Of a stretch of 64,000 nt of DNA, positions 1-11,518 are shown one piece after another; position 1 is the stretch's first letter, and every line of letters starts with the position of its first letter. Below the pieces are notes generated by a model. It worked only from the letters and a program-made list of their open reading frames with translations, had not been told where the DNA came from and made no database searches. The position numbers and the translations under genes are program-made. The stretch comes from Bemisia tabaci (lineage: Eukaryota; Arthropoda; Insecta; Hemiptera; Aleyrodidae), in contig NC_092802.1 in assembly GCF_918797505.1 (NCBI RefSeq), forward strand, positions 8,761,480-8,825,479, in the 5' to 3' direction.

Positions 1-463
1 AGGCGCTCGTTGTGAACACCTGGTTTGTCGATCATTTACTATAGGTTTAAATGGCAGATTAATCGATTCCTCGCAAAGCATGCCACGCTACTGACTTGGA
101 CCCTGTGGATGACGAAGCTGTAAAAGGGATTGGTTGATCAGGAGGAAAGGGACGAAATAAAAGGAGGAGATCGCCCGTAAAACGGACTCAGCTGACACTA
201 GGAGGGCGGTTGCCAAGTTTCTTGGATCATCGAGGACGTCTCTCTTAGTTTAATTAAGAATTTTAAGCGGCTCCGTCGGTCGTTTGGCAGCGGTGTCTGG
301 AGCATCGAGGAACCCATTCCGTAAATTGCGTTTCAATCGAATGCCCTTTTTCCGTTAGGTTCTGTTCGGTACAGAACAGCGCCAAAAAACAACTTCATCA
401 ACGGTTAGGTTGCCGCATTAACGCTCAATATATGAAGGGCTTGTAGCTTGTAGCACAAGGCGC

Positions 464-652
464 ATGATTGCAGTTTTAGAAAAAATTGAGATATCAATGA
501 TTTCAAGTAAAACTGGCCTTAATGCATATCCTGTGAAAAATTCGCTCCCAAATTCAAATTTTTATGCACCAAAAAGGTGGTTTGAACTTTCTCTTCGCCA
601 TAAGGATCCATTTAATTTCGAAACTTCAAACCGAACATATTTCGCAAAATAG
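464..652. other. Unassigned short open frame region
   Basis: A 62-codon open frame on the plus strand with no recognisable domain, signal peptide or splice context. I regard it as chance, and list it only because nothing else explains this stretch. Confidence 0.1.
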
Positions 653-1447
653 CGAAAACTGCCCTTATGCGCCTAATCCTCCAAGCCTTTCATTATAAAC
701 TGTCAAATGAACCTCCATACAGAGGAATAATTTAGGTAGATTTTAGGGAGTCTATGTATCTTGGTCTTGAGAACACAGCATATTTGGACATACATATTGA
801 TATAATAGATCGTATTTGATAGTCGTTCTATGTATCGTTTGGTTAAACGATAGAACATAACCTCGAACTCAACTTTCAGCATTTATGTAGGGAACGCAGA
901 AAAATTCCTAACAATTGCAGTTTTCATTGAAATTTTATACTCCTAAGACTCAAAAATCTATTAAAAGAAACCCGCTCGCTCAGATTACTCGATTGACTTT
1001 TAAGGCTATGTTTACATGTTAAGCCAATCGATATCGATACGATCTCATCTGATTGATGTATCGAATACGATCCATCGCCTTCAGACGCGATTTTGAAAAT
1101 GTCTCGTCCAAGCTAGAAGATGTGTCAGATTTCATTCTGTACATTCTTGATGCGCTGAACGTGTTTTTGTGCGGTTTTACTGATATAAACAATCTTCTCA
1201 ACCGCCAATTCCTCTAGGTGCAGAATAGACTCCTGTGACCGGGAACTTCGGTTATATGAACCGGAAGAGTTCAATACAAACCGAAGTTCAGCTCCTACAC
1301 TGGAAAAAAAGTTACGGGTTATATAGACGTACCGTCCGTTTCGGGATCAAAGGCCGAATGTTACGGGTATGCTTCGATTGCTCCGGGTGTCACGCGCGGA
1401 ATATCCGGCCTCTAAGCCCGGAAGACGGACGGTATGTCTATATACTT

Positions 1448-2000
1448 CCGTGCAAGGAAGAACGTCGTATGAACATTCGAGAGTTGCCAGATTTTCTTCG
1501 TTAAAATAGTTATTTTTGAGAAAAATTCTGAATATTTTTCCTTGATATTTTCAGAAACTATAGGTGAGATAGAGAATTTTCAAGTGTCTGAAATTTGATG
1601 GATTTCGTGTTTAAATGGAAACTACTGAGTGAACTGAACACGAGGATATCGTTGGTTCAGAATTGAACAATTATTGAAGAAAATATGACAAAACTATCTA
1701 ATCTGCTAAAATACATGTGTTTAAATAGGAAATGCCGCCAGATGACGTCACTAGGCGGTGCATTTTCTCACTTTTAAATCTGTTTTTTACTATTTCCCAT
1801 GTCAGAAAAAAAATTACAAAAAATACTGTGAAATCAGCTCTTTAAGCACTTTCAGATGAAGCAATAAAAAATGTGCATGCAAGTTCTCCTTATCAAAAAA
1901 ATTGGTAGGAAAACATTCATAAGTTTACCAGGAAATTCTTGTTTTATCAAAGGAATTTTAGCATCGCCTGAAGGTTCACACGAGTTTTTCCTCAGCACGG
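1448..2000. mobile_element. MITE, CCGTGC terminal family (copy 1)
   Basis: Starts CCGTGCAAGGAAGAACGTCG and ends with the inverted counterpart ...TCCTCAGCACGG. Related copies lie at 7034-7276 and 61029-61275. All share GTTGCCA(A/G)ATTT near each end. This copy is longer, with extra AT-rich sequence in the middle, probably a nested insertion. Non-coding. Confidence 0.6.
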
Positions 2001-2227
2001 TAGTATATAACCTGTAAGCACGGCTTTCACGGCGCAGTTTTTCAGTGCATACCCGAACTTTTATTTTCAGTAGCATCTGGCAACCCTGGCCGGGTAAATG
2101 TGAGCGTTAACCTCGTAAAAGCCATTAAACGACCAAGGAGAGAAACGCGGGCGGAAGATGAAGGGTGGGATGGGCCGATGTCAATGTCTGTTATCATCGA
2201 AGCCTGGCAGAAAAGTCAGGTTCGAGG

Positions 2228-2361
2228 TGTCAATTATCGATCATCGATATTTCTCCATTTGAAGCCATAGCAAAGAATCGATCATTGAGGTGTTCATTGC
2301 GAAGACTCTGTTAATCGATCCATTTCCATAGATTTAATGGCAGATCAATCGATGTATCGCA
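2228..2361. mobile_element. ATCGAT-rich palindromic MITE (copy)
   Basis: Shares with 1-108, 9990-10157, 21550-21705 and 51152-51300 the blocks TCCATTTGAAGC.ATxGxAAAG, AATCGATyxxT, AGGTGTTCxxTGCG, and TTTAAATGGCAGATCAATCG at the other end. The two halves are inverted copies of each other. The copy at the window's left edge is truncated. Confidence 0.6.
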
Positions 2362-2856
2362 ACTGAGAAAAGTGTCGGTGCTTCTTCTTGCGTTGGCGTC
2401 GGGGAACCGCGTCGGTGTGGAAACAACATAACATCCAACACCGCGATTTATCGCCCAGCGACGTCGTAACTTAAGAAGCGCGGCTATTTGCCGGCAATGC
2501 TAATGCCTTGTAAATCACTTTACGAAGATATTAAATTAATGGAAATTTACAGGTTTCTCGGAATTGAATTAATAGCGGTGAAGCGACTGCTCTGTTTGTG
2601 GGAATTATGCTGAGAAAAATAACAGCTGTGAAATTTCCGATTCGGCGGTGATATAAAACATCTGCATACTAGACAATCGGTAGTCTATTTTCAGGGGTTG
2701 TAAGCTAGTGGGGAACGTAAACTAAAAACTAAACGTAAAACGGACCTAGGTGAGAAATATAGCAGCACGAGACATGTGACCTCATGAAAATTTCATGCAG
2801 TTTTCAGTGAGTTTGTTGAAAATTCCTGAAATCATCTCGTTAACAAGATAATACAG

Positions 2857-4602
2857 CACTGGAAAAAAGTCCCTTGGAACTTGCGTCCAGACTCTTGAAT
2901 TTTGATAAGAAAATATACTCTTGATTCAATCGGATTTTTCCTTGAATCAAGAGCCAAGCCTCTTAATTTAAGCGGATTTCCTTTTGATCCAAGCAAATAT
3001 CCTATAGAATAAAGAGTATTTTTCTTGTCAATTTTTTTTTCCAACACAGTCCTAGTATCCGTATTCAATAACGTTTAGCATGATTTTTGAACTTCATTAG
3101 AGGAATAAGTTACTTGATTAAAGCAGAAGTATACTCAAATTTACCGCCAAAAAGATTTCCCTATGAATCAATAAAGAAAATAATGATCGTTTAAAAAAAA
3201 AAAAAAAAGATGCTTATTTAAAAAGAATAGTCACCTACATCAAGCAGAAACCCGCTCTCATTCAACTATTTTATCATTGATTCAAAATAAAATCTCCTTG
3301 ACGGCATACTCAAGAATGTCTCTCCCTAAATCGAGTCACTCTTTTCTCTAATGAAGTTCAAAAATTAAGCTAAACGCTAATAAGTACGGCTGCTAGGACT
3401 TAGTGAGTTTTTGGACTACCGCTCTCTTTTTGTGGCTTAGTGTCTTGACTTATTTTGCGAGGAAAGCTCCGCACTCTTAAAGGATGCCTGTCATTCTTAA
3501 CATGTTGGATCGCCCTCAATTTCGTATGATGCTGCGCAACACCTCTGTCGTGTAATAGTTGCTTGAGACGCCGCGCCGAGGCACGCTGCCGCGCGGGGCG
3601 GAGGGCAGGCGGCCGACCAGCGCGGAACGCGCATTGGCGCCTACAAACCTAAGGGGATACTTCAAGCATTACGCAATGCGTGAGGTATCCCCTTAGGTTT
3701 GCAGGCGCCTATGCGCGTTCCGCGCTGGCCGGCCGCCGCGCGCCGCTGCATGTCTCTGTTAGGCTCTAATATTTCAGTTCGCGGAGACAGCGTTACTCAA
3801 TTCATGATTTTGAAATGTTTCTACACTCTGCATGGATTATTCTCTTATTAATTGATGGGGGAAAATGTATTAAAGGAAAATATAATGTGTACTTTGTTAA
3901 TAACATGGTGATTTCGTGTCAATTTGAATGATTTCTAAAGCACTTTAATTTTTCTTTTATATTTCATGATTTTACTTTGCTGCAGCTTGGTGTACGCGCA
4001 ACCAAACGTTCAAAATTGGACGCATTTAACTTTAAAATATCGATTTACAAATGGGTTAAAACCAAATATTGCGTGTTTTTTGGTTTTTCCTTTCTTTATT
4101 CATTTTTTTAGAGTTTCTCTCAACAGCACTACAGCTCATTGATATTAATATCAATGCCATCGCTTGAAGAAGGTTGGCCTCGTTTTAAAAATGCCAATGT
4201 TTTTAAAATGAAGTAATATTTTCATTTGGAAAAAAAGAAGAAGAAAAAAAAGGAAGGTATTTATTAGATATATTTTTTATCTCAAATTTTAAGGATTGAA
4301 ATAAAACCAAATATTCACCAATGACAATTTGAAAAAATGAATCAAAAGAAGAAAGTCACTTTTCATTGAAAAAATGAGTTACCATAACAACACATCTTTC
4401 TCTCTCAATTTTCTCCGATATATTGTCAATATAATTTTACACATGGACTAAAATACAGCGTTTGGTCCAAGTCACTGTTGCTTGTTTTTACGCATGGACG
4501 TAAACTACTGGACAAAACAGGTGCGTGGACAAAAAATCGTTGACGAAATGCCCTGAAACCTCAGAGTCTGGACTCTAGATTCATGAGGCTTTTTTTCCAG
4601 TG
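2857..4602. mobile_element. CACTGG-terminal element with nested foldback element
   Basis: The left end CACTGGAAAAAAGTCC and right end TTTTTTTCCAGTG are inverted, as are the sub-terminal GTCCAGACTCTTG and GAGTCTGGACTC. The same ends occur in the compact copy at 7867-8093. A copy of the 74-bp hairpin family (core 3636-3709) is nested inside. No transposase frame is visible, so it is non-autonomous. Confidence 0.5.
3370..3950. mobile_element. Foldback element with 74-bp hairpin core (copy 1)
   Basis: Contains a nearly perfect hairpin at 3636-3709 (GGCGCCTACAAACCTAAGGG and its inverse) flanked by GC-rich arms. Sequence on both sides matches the copies at 27260-28273, 51474-52690 (inverted) and 53803-54289. 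This copy is the most diverged and sits inside a CACTGG element. Confidence 0.65.
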
Positions 4603-5295
4603 AGTTATACAGCATGTTCAAATTAGTCAATGCCACCCTCCGCGTTGCCTAGGGAGAAGAAAAACTACATTAGAATGTTGATCAATCTGAAATTTAACAT
4701 TTTTTCTTCAAATTTTTTCATGGAGATGAATTTACAATTCATTCGCATGTGACTGAAATTGTCAAGGAAAACTTTCCTAACCAATTTACACAAATATGTG
4801 TATGTATATTATCAGACACGACTGAGAAAAAGTAATCGCTTAAGAGTCAGTTTTCGTGATACCACTATTCGAGCTCTGGCGTGTTGTGGAGTATCGTCGT
4901 TATTTGAAGGCGTTTTAATAAAAGGCACTTTTTGGTTCGTCAAATCGAACTTTCTGTTTGTGTAACCGAACGTCAACGGTAAAGTGAACTGACGAACAAA
5001 GTTTGGTCATATAAACCTAATGTTCGGCTACACAAACCGAAAGTTCCTTTCGATAAACCGAATATTTTGGATGATATGGAATATCGAACATTCGGTTCAT
5101 ATGACCGAACTTTTCTATTCAGTGCACGATTTTACAAGTTTAGTCGAGTCAAGTTCAGTAAGTTCAGTCGTTTTTTTAGTTGGCTGCATCTTTTCTGTGC
5201 AACAGACTCATTCTGATCAGCGATTGCGATCGTACGTTTTCGCCGACTTCAACATTATCCCGCTGTAAACGGTTCGTTCCCATTTGATCCGCCCG

Positions 5296-5360
5296 CGATT
5301 AAACCCTCCCTCCCCTCCCCTCCCCCTCCCCTCCCCCTCCTCTGCCTCTCCTCCTCTCAT
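5296..5360 (+). repeat. CCCCT/CT-rich simple repeat
   Basis: A homopyrimidine run of CCCTCC and CTCCC units, with the complementary purines on the minus strand. It could adopt triplex or G-quadruplex structure on the minus strand, but that is inference. Confidence 0.9.
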
Positions 5361-5477
5361 TTTTCCAACCGAGTCGAAATCGAAAAGCTCAATACCGATA
5401 CGGCATTAGCTTCAATTACACCGTCAGATATCACTCCTTCCCTCTCGGTTCTCGGCAATTAAGAGAATCCTCGCGCA

Positions 5478-5930
5478 TTACCAGCAATCACTTTGTTGCG
5501 CATTTTCAATCGAACCGTTTGGATCCGAGCTCTGGGAGCTCATGATACCCGGAAGTAACGGCGGGTAATGGGATCCGATGCTCGAGTGATATCCGCACTC
5601 GCGTTTTATTCGACGTGATCGCTTCAATTTCCGGCGGCAGTTTCGCCGGCGCGGATCGCTGTAATTGGCGTCGAGCGTTTGCATAACCGGCGGCCCGAAG
5701 GCGCTCGCAAGGAGCGAGTAAACCCGGTAATGGTGCGATCCGAGGGCGAGCTTCCGGAATTCGCGGTTTTTGCCGGCTCACTCGAAAAAAAATGCAATTT
5801 TCGCGGCGCGATTTTCGAGCCGCACAGTGGATCGAGTCGTGGGAGAGGTCGGACAGAATTTGGAAGCTTTAAACGCTTTTGATTTATACACAACTTTGAG
5901 GCTCTAAAAAGCAGGCAAGGCAGATGCAAT
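5478..5930. other. GC/CpG-rich island
   Basis: A stretch of about 450 bp that is markedly richer in G+C and CpG than its neighbours, with overlapping open frames on both strands, which is expected for GC-rich DNA. No domain is recognised in any frame. It may be a regulatory element of the surrounding intron or an unrecognised exon. Confidence 0.35.
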
Positions 5931-6114
5931 CAAATGACCTCTTTTGGATTGAAATCCATTTAATTCTGTTTTTTTTCTCCAATTTGTTTATTTTTATTAT
6001 TTTGTTAGTGAGAACAATTTATGACTTTCACATCATTTGAAGACCACTTATTGATGGCCAAGGTGCAAAACCACATATTTGTAATTTCCGCTCTCATTTG
6101 ATTTTTTCGACGGA

Positions 6115-6270
6115 AGCGGATCCAGTAATTTAGTGACGCCGGATTTCTCCTTTAAACCTAAGTTATATAATAATCGATTTTGATCAAAGCACCAGGTCCC
6201 TCCAAGAATCGATTCATTTCCATGGGTTCAAATGGAGAAGATACGATGTTGCCAATTTGCTGGATCCGCC
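6115..6270. mobile_element. Palindromic MITE, GGCGAATCCAGCAA family (copy)
   Basis: Related to 21845-21990 and 35231-35385. All have ends resembling GCGAATCCAGCAATTTGGCAAC facing each other, with a central CAAGAATCGAT and TTTAAATGGAG. This copy is diverged at the left end. Confidence 0.55.
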
Positions 6271-6318
6271 AATGTTTTTCGACGAAAAACAAGCCAACTC
6301 TACAGCTTACATTCCAGG

Positions 6319-6366
6319 TTGGCCTAATAGTCAGCGTGTCTGACTGTAGACACGAGTTCAAATCCC
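6319..6366 (+). repeat. tRNA-like Pol III box pair (possible SINE fragment)
   Basis: TGGCCTAATAGTC resembles an A box, and GAGTTCAAATCC about 35 nt downstream resembles a B box, the spacing expected for a tRNA or tRNA-derived SINE. A stem-loop with arms GTGTCT and AGACAC lies between, but the loop size does not fit a functional anticodon arm and no good acceptor stem is seen. Confidence 0.35.
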
Positions 6367-6631
6367 GGTCTTTGCGACAAATTTTTAAGAATCGGACTAA
6401 TAGATCTGCAGAGGCAGACTCCATTCGGCCTTATAACCCCTGAAAATTTGAAATTTTGGGGCATGGATATGCAAACCCTAATCCGATTGATTCCCCATAA
6501 AAAAGCTGTCTATTCAGCAACTAAGGCCAAACTTAACTCGAACTCTAACTGAAAGTTTCAGTTAAAAGTTTCCAGCGATCTCCCAGTGAAAGCACAATTT
6601 TTGATTGGAAATGTTGTAACTTTGAAAGGCA

Positions 6632-6966
6632 CACGGAGAAAAAAACCTCGTGCGTGGGACCTGAAGTTTAGGTCATATGGATCTCTGAAGTTTTCAGATT
6701 GAGCATCTGAACACTTTAGATCTAGCTGTCGAGGTTCAGATCACACATCTGAACTTCAGTTCTTACATCTGAAGTACTTCAGTCGTGAGAACCGAAGTTT
6801 TTCGGATGTGAAAACCGAAGTACTTCAGATGTTAGAACTGAAGTTTCAGATGTGTGATCCGAACCTCGACAGCTAGATCTAAAGTGTTCAGATGCTCAAT
6901 CCGAAAACTTCAGAGATCCATATGGCCTAAACTTCAGGTCCCACGCACGAAGTTTTTTTCTCCGTG
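6632..6966. mobile_element. Near-perfect 335-bp palindromic MITE (CACGGAGAAAAAAA ends)
   Basis: Begins CACGGAGAAAAAAACCTCGT and ends with its inverse ...TTTTTTTCTCCGTG. Almost the full length folds on itself, with repeated sub-motifs ACTTCAG and CTGAAGT. A second copy lies at 22959-23275. Non-coding. Confidence 0.8.
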
Positions 6967-7033
6967 CAGTTACATTTTTTTGTCTGGTAAACTGCGAACT
7001 GATTATTTCTGGCCTCGTCCTATGAAAATGCTG

Positions 7034-7276
7034 CCGTGCTAAGGAAAAACTGAGTATGAACGTTTGAGGGTTGCCAAATTTCCTCCGATAAAATGTTTAT
7101 TATTGAGGAAAACTATGAATATCTTTCCTTGAATTTCAGGAACTTTAGTTGAAATTGCGAACAAAATGATCTGCAAAATTGGACGAAAAATATTTACAAA
7201 TTTCCAAAAGTTCGTGATTTACCAAAGGAAATTTGGCAACGCCTGACGTTTCATACGGCGTTGTTCCTTCACACGG
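7034..7276. mobile_element. MITE, CCGTGC terminal family (copy 2)
   Basis: The left end CCGTGCTAAGGAAAAAC and right end GTTGTTCCTTCACACGG are inverted, with GGTTGCCAAATTTCC and GGAAATTTGGCAACGCC inside. The compact 243-bp form defines the family together with 61029-61275. Confidence 0.75.
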
Positions 7277-7866
7277 CAGATGGATAACAAATATTTGAAA
7301 AATGGGCAACACGCCCATGATCGCCATGTAATTGAAAATCGGAGATGAAAGCCACGGGAACGGAAAAAGAAAATTCGTTTAATATCGTGACAATTCTTCC
7401 CGGCATCGCAGCGTCTTGACAAAGGCGCGACGTTGTCAATTCTCCCCGAAACACCCCCGGGTTCCAATGTAACCCGCGGAAAATTAAGGAATTTCGACGG
7501 AGAGGCGGCATCGCTGCGACGCGACCTGGAGCGACTGTCGGGGGCTCCGTGTTTGACAAAAATTGTGAGATTAAAGAAGGCCGGAATTTAATTAAAGTGC
7601 TGAAAGGAAGGAGCGAAAACTGGCATAATTTAATTTCTCGATGACCTCGGAGCGGGTTGATGACGCCGAGGGAGACCGTGAGGATTGGCAAATCCAAATA
7701 TAGCTGTTTATTCTCGAGAAGGGCTTTTTCTATCATCGTTATTTGCTTAATTTAATTTTCGGAACTTAGCACCATTGGAAAATGTTTTGGTGTACCTTCT
7801 TCTTAGAAAATATTACCTTCAACTGTGTTATTTCAAAGTGAAACGCCGCACTACCATTTGGACGTG

Positions 7867-8093
7867 CACTGGAAAAAAAAAAAAAAAAAACACATTGGAT
7901 CTAGAGTCCAGACTCTTGAAAACATTGACAAGAAAAAGTACTCTTGATTTAATCGGATTTTTGCTTGAATCAAAACGGAATCCGCTTAATAGTTCTTGAT
8001 TTAAGCTAGATTCTGATTGAATCAAGAGTACTTTTTCTTGTCGATGTTTTTCAGAGTCTGGACTCTAGATCCAATGTGTTTTTTTTTCCAGTG
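7867..8093. mobile_element. CACTGG-terminal MITE
   Basis: CACTGG followed by an A run at the left, T run then CCAGTG at the right; GATCTAGAGTCCAGACTCT and AGAGTCTGGACTCTAGATC are perfect inverted sub-ends. It is flanked on both sides by a similar 32-bp sequence ending ggacgtg, longer than any usual target duplication. Confidence 0.75.
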
Positions 8094-8624
8094 AAAGTAA
8101 AACGCCGTACGACCATTAGGACGTGGCTAAGCTGGACTGTATTTTGCAATCGGAACTATAAATTTTGGCTCTTTTGGAAAAACACTTATGTGCACAGGGA
8201 AACTAATGGCACATACGTTGTTTTTAAACCAGGCTAGAATTTATAGTTTCAATTGCAGAATGTAGTCCAAATGTTCCGATATGATGCGGATTTTACGGAC
8301 ATTTTGTATGCTTCTTTGAAAGACCTTTTTGAAATTTTCAGAGATTTCAATTTTTTTAAAATGGAAACCTGATCAGAAACTAGAATACCCTCAAAAGGAG
8401 GGCATGGACACGTCAAAAAGGAGGTCAGGTTTGATCAGACCGTGTACCTATTGGAGTCCAAAAGGGCAGCCAACATATGAACTCGAATCATTCAGTGGTA
8501 CTAATTTTCACAATTCTTAATAGTATATTCTTCATAGTAAACTGGGAGAGTATAGGTACTCTGATCAAAAATTATAAAAGCATTTATAATACTTGGATTT
8601 CGCGTACATTTTTTCAGTCTCAAG

Positions 8625-9190
8625 GTCTTAATTCTTAAAGACGCTTGTTTACAATGCGCTGTCGGCCATATTAATTAATCTTTCAAATACATAGGTCGGC
8701 AGCGTCACTTTTCTAGTGATTTTCGTTTTAGAAGTTGTTGCCCTTTTGGGCCCTAAGAGCTGCATAAATCGACGTGTCCGTACTTTTCCTATAAAGGTAC
8801 TCTGTCAGAAACCACACCAAAGAAATAATATGCTGAACTCGAAAATGTCGAATGTCAACATTGTGTATACGTCCAATACGTCCATCGCGCAACATTTTCA
8901 ATTTCAAGATCCGAGGTGACCGGTTCCGATCTGCGCGAAGCGGCAGGCGCAGAGGAAACAACTATATCAACTCTCGTGTGATGTGGTGAAGTATCACAGT
9001 ATTTGAAGGCGTTTTGAAATCACTAAATTTGTACCGACAAGAAAGTTATATCTGGCCCCCACTTCGTGATTTTGTACGGTGGTCGAATGAGTCAATTTGG
9101 TGGGCTGATCGTTGACTTTGATGGACAAAGCGATAGACACAGCGATAGGCAAAGAAGATCCAGAGAAGATGGAGCAATCCAATTGGTGAC
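8625..9190. repeat. Dispersed repeat, inverted copy at 32155-32750
   Basis: Segments around AATCTTTCAAATxCATA, CACACCAAAGAAATAATATG and GCGCGAAGCGGCAGGCGCAG recur in inverse orientation in the 32-kb region. The two are about 23 kb apart on either side of the receptor exons. No coding potential is recognised. Confidence 0.65.
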
Positions 9191-9600
9191 GGCTGGTGGT
9201 CGCAATAAGACCCCATAGTTAGTCCACCATTTTTCCTCCTAGTCTAAAATGGATTGCATTTTGCAAAAAGGAACCACTAGCATTGCAATGTTGCTAAAAT
9301 TGTGCAACTTCTTTTGTCTTGGAGGAAAAACCCGATTATCCCTTAATAGTTTCTATTTTACTCACTAAAAACTGTAAATTTTGAGACAAAAATTACCATC
9401 CAAATTTCATAGTTTTTCACAATTTCCGCAATTTTATTGCAAAGGATGAAGTTGCACAATCTTAACATCATTGCAATGCTAGTGGTTCCTTTTTGCAAAA
9501 TGCAATCCAAATAACGACCCATTTCCACCAATAGGATCCCTCCATTCCTTTAAAGTCGTCTTTGTCGATCGTTTTGTCCACTAATTTCAACAATCAGCCC
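9102..9600. mobile_element. GGGCTGAT-terminal MITE with nested palindrome
   Basis: The left end GGGCTGATCGTTGACTTTGA and right end inverse (...AACAATCAGCCC) define the element. A second, unrelated palindrome (9249-9511, ends TTGGATTGCATTTTGCA) is nested in the middle. Relatives lie at 25603-26719 and 28274-28532. Confidence 0.65.
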
Positions 9601-9654
9601 GCAGACTTTTTTCTCGGTGCAGATACAAGAAATCAAATCAATAAGTTCATTAGG

Positions 9655-9922
9655 TGCAGCAACAAATTCAAGAGTAGAAGGGAATTCACCATTCAGGAAA
9701 CGCGTTGCAGCAACTAATGTATAATTAGCAAGGGAGCTCACCGTTCAGGCAACTCGTTGCAGCAACTAATTTACAACTAGGAGGGAATTCACCGTTCAGG
9801 CAATTCGTTGCAGCACCTAATTTACAACTAGGAAAAATTCCACCGTTCAGGCAACTCGTTGCAGCAACTAATTTACAAATAGGAGGAAATTCACCGTTCA
9901 GGCAACTCGTTGCAGCAACTAA
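9655..9922. repeat. 51-bp tandem repeat, about 5 units
   Basis: CACCGTTCAGGCAACTCGTT starts recur at 9739, 9790, 9841 and 9892, with a diverged unit at 9687. Since 51 is a multiple of three, a minus-strand frame stays open and repeats a 17-residue unit containing AATSCLNGEFPP. I see no other evidence that it is coding. Confidence 0.9.
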
Positions 9923-9989
9923 TCGCTCGGCGGATGGAATGGCCTCAAATATCACATGGCCATGCAAAGGCCGAGAGCGCGCAGGAGGA

Positions 9990-10157
9990 AACCAGTGGCG
10001 TGGCGTGAAGGATCGATAATCGATATTTCGCCATTTGAAGCTATGGTAAAGAATCGATTACTAAGGTGTTCGCTGCGGACACCCTGTTTATCGATCCTTT
10101 TCTATAGGTTTAAATGGCATAACAATCGATATATCACAAAGCACGCCACGCCACTGG
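9990..10157. mobile_element. ATCGAT-rich palindromic MITE, most complete copy
   Basis: GTGGCGTGGCGTGAAGGATC at the left and ...GCACGCCACGCCAC at the right are inverted. The centre has GGTGTTCGCTGCGGACACC. This is the best copy for defining the family seen at 1-108, 2228, 21550 and 51152. Confidence 0.75.
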
Positions 10158-10562
10158 AGGAAACTCGCCCGGGTTCGGGAAAGGATCGGAAGGGTCGAGC
10201 CATTATTTATACGAAGGCGAAGAGCTAATATTGCCTTTGAATTATTCCGAATCGAATGGACCGCTCTATTGACCCACTAACTTACTGTCTTATATTTCGG
10301 CTGTTTGATCGCCTCGCCGCCCTCCCGCCGCGCTGCGCGGAAAATCCTTTGTAAACGCCCGCCCGGTCGCCACCTACCCTTATTTATGCTCCCGCGACTT
10401 CCCGCCCGAAATTGCTCTTTCTATTCCTCCACTCCCGAGCCTCTCAGCTTTGGTGAAGAAAAACACCGCGTGAATATACGAATGTTGGTGTATTTTTCCT
10501 GGAAATCGTGGATTTTTGAGTGGTTTATTTATTTTCTTATTTTTTTTTAAAGGTTCGCCTAG

Positions 10563-11071
10563 AATGGAAATGTTGTATGTGTGAGGAATTTGCGATTTGA
10601 CTACTAATTCTTAGATAAAAGTTCGCGAGAAACACGATGATGCCACTAGTTTTCTCTGAAATTAACTCCAAAGCTCAAAATAAGCTCTTAAGTTGAGGCC
10701 AAAATGGAGGGGATATCCAACTCCACCCTAAGAGTCCACCTCTACATCAAAACAAACTCTCCATGCAAAGATAGGGAGCTAATACATTAGCAGTGTTGCC
10801 GTGTTTTCAGTTTTGGAGTCCCCAAATAAAGTGGCAGCCCTGTCAATGTATTTGCTCCCTATCTTTGCATAGAGGGTTGGTCTTGATGTAGAGGTGGACT
10901 CTCAGGGTAGGGTGGGATATTTCCTCCATTTAGGCCGCAACTTGAGAGCTTTTTTTGAGCTTGGGAGTTGATTTCAGAGAAAACCAGTGACACCATCGTG
11001 TTTCTCGCGAACTTTTACCTAAGAATCAGTAGTCAAATCGCAAATCCCTCACACATGCAACATCTCCGTTG
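10563..11071. mobile_element. Foldback element with arms of about 200 bp
   Basis: GTGTGAGGAATTTGCGATTT at the left and AAATCGCAAATCCCTCACAC at the right pair, and the arms continue inward through CGCGAGAAACACGATG and CATCGTGTTTCTCGCG. There is no open frame. Confidence 0.8.
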
Positions 11072-11518
11072 GTTGTAAAGTATGGACTGAGGGGGACAAA
11101 GTTTCCAGATTGTGCAATTAAATGTAGAAATTGTTAATGCGTTTAAATGTAAAAAGTGCTGATTTTTCAGCACCATCCGGCTGTCATACGGTGACGTCAC
11201 TTTTGCTTAACCCTCGCCTCGAGCGGTAGGTGACGTTATAAACCGAATTTTTCAAAGCGCGATTTCTCGGTTAATATAAAACGTCGAAAGTTGCTGTTTG
11301 GACAGATCTTGATATATTTTGCTAACTTTGTCCGGGGCTCTTATCGACTGCGTTTGTTTTTCTGCAATAAAAAAAAACAATTTAAAAAGCGGGTTACAAG
11401 GCTAAAATTTAACATTTAAAAATCAAATTTTCAAATTTTTAAATTGTTTTTTTATTGTATATCTTGTCACGGGCTGCAGAGCATCTATCATATTTCGTGT
11501 TTGTTTCTCTGCTTTCAG

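Larger units (their letters stand above)
1..11518. other. Repeat-rich DNA left of the first GABA-B receptor exon
   Basis: I find no convincing exon here. Short open frames lack domains and most lie inside inverted repeats. The stretch holds the MITEs and foldback elements listed separately, a 51-bp tandem repeat and several GC-rich islands. The first exon on the right (11519) starts inside a codon, so upstream coding exons must exist. They are either outside the window or too short for me to recognise, and this stretch is therefore probably intron. Confidence 0.6.

Noticed and set aside
5020..5268. Plus-strand ORF near 5 kb as a receptor exon
   Set aside because: No similarity to GPCR segments, and it overlaps an inverted-repeat-like region with repeated ACCGAA words.
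6319..6400. Functional tRNA gene (Tyr-like from ACTGTAGA)
   Set aside because: The anticodon arm does not form a 5-bp stem with a 7-nt loop and there is no acceptor stem; kept only as a SINE-like fragment.
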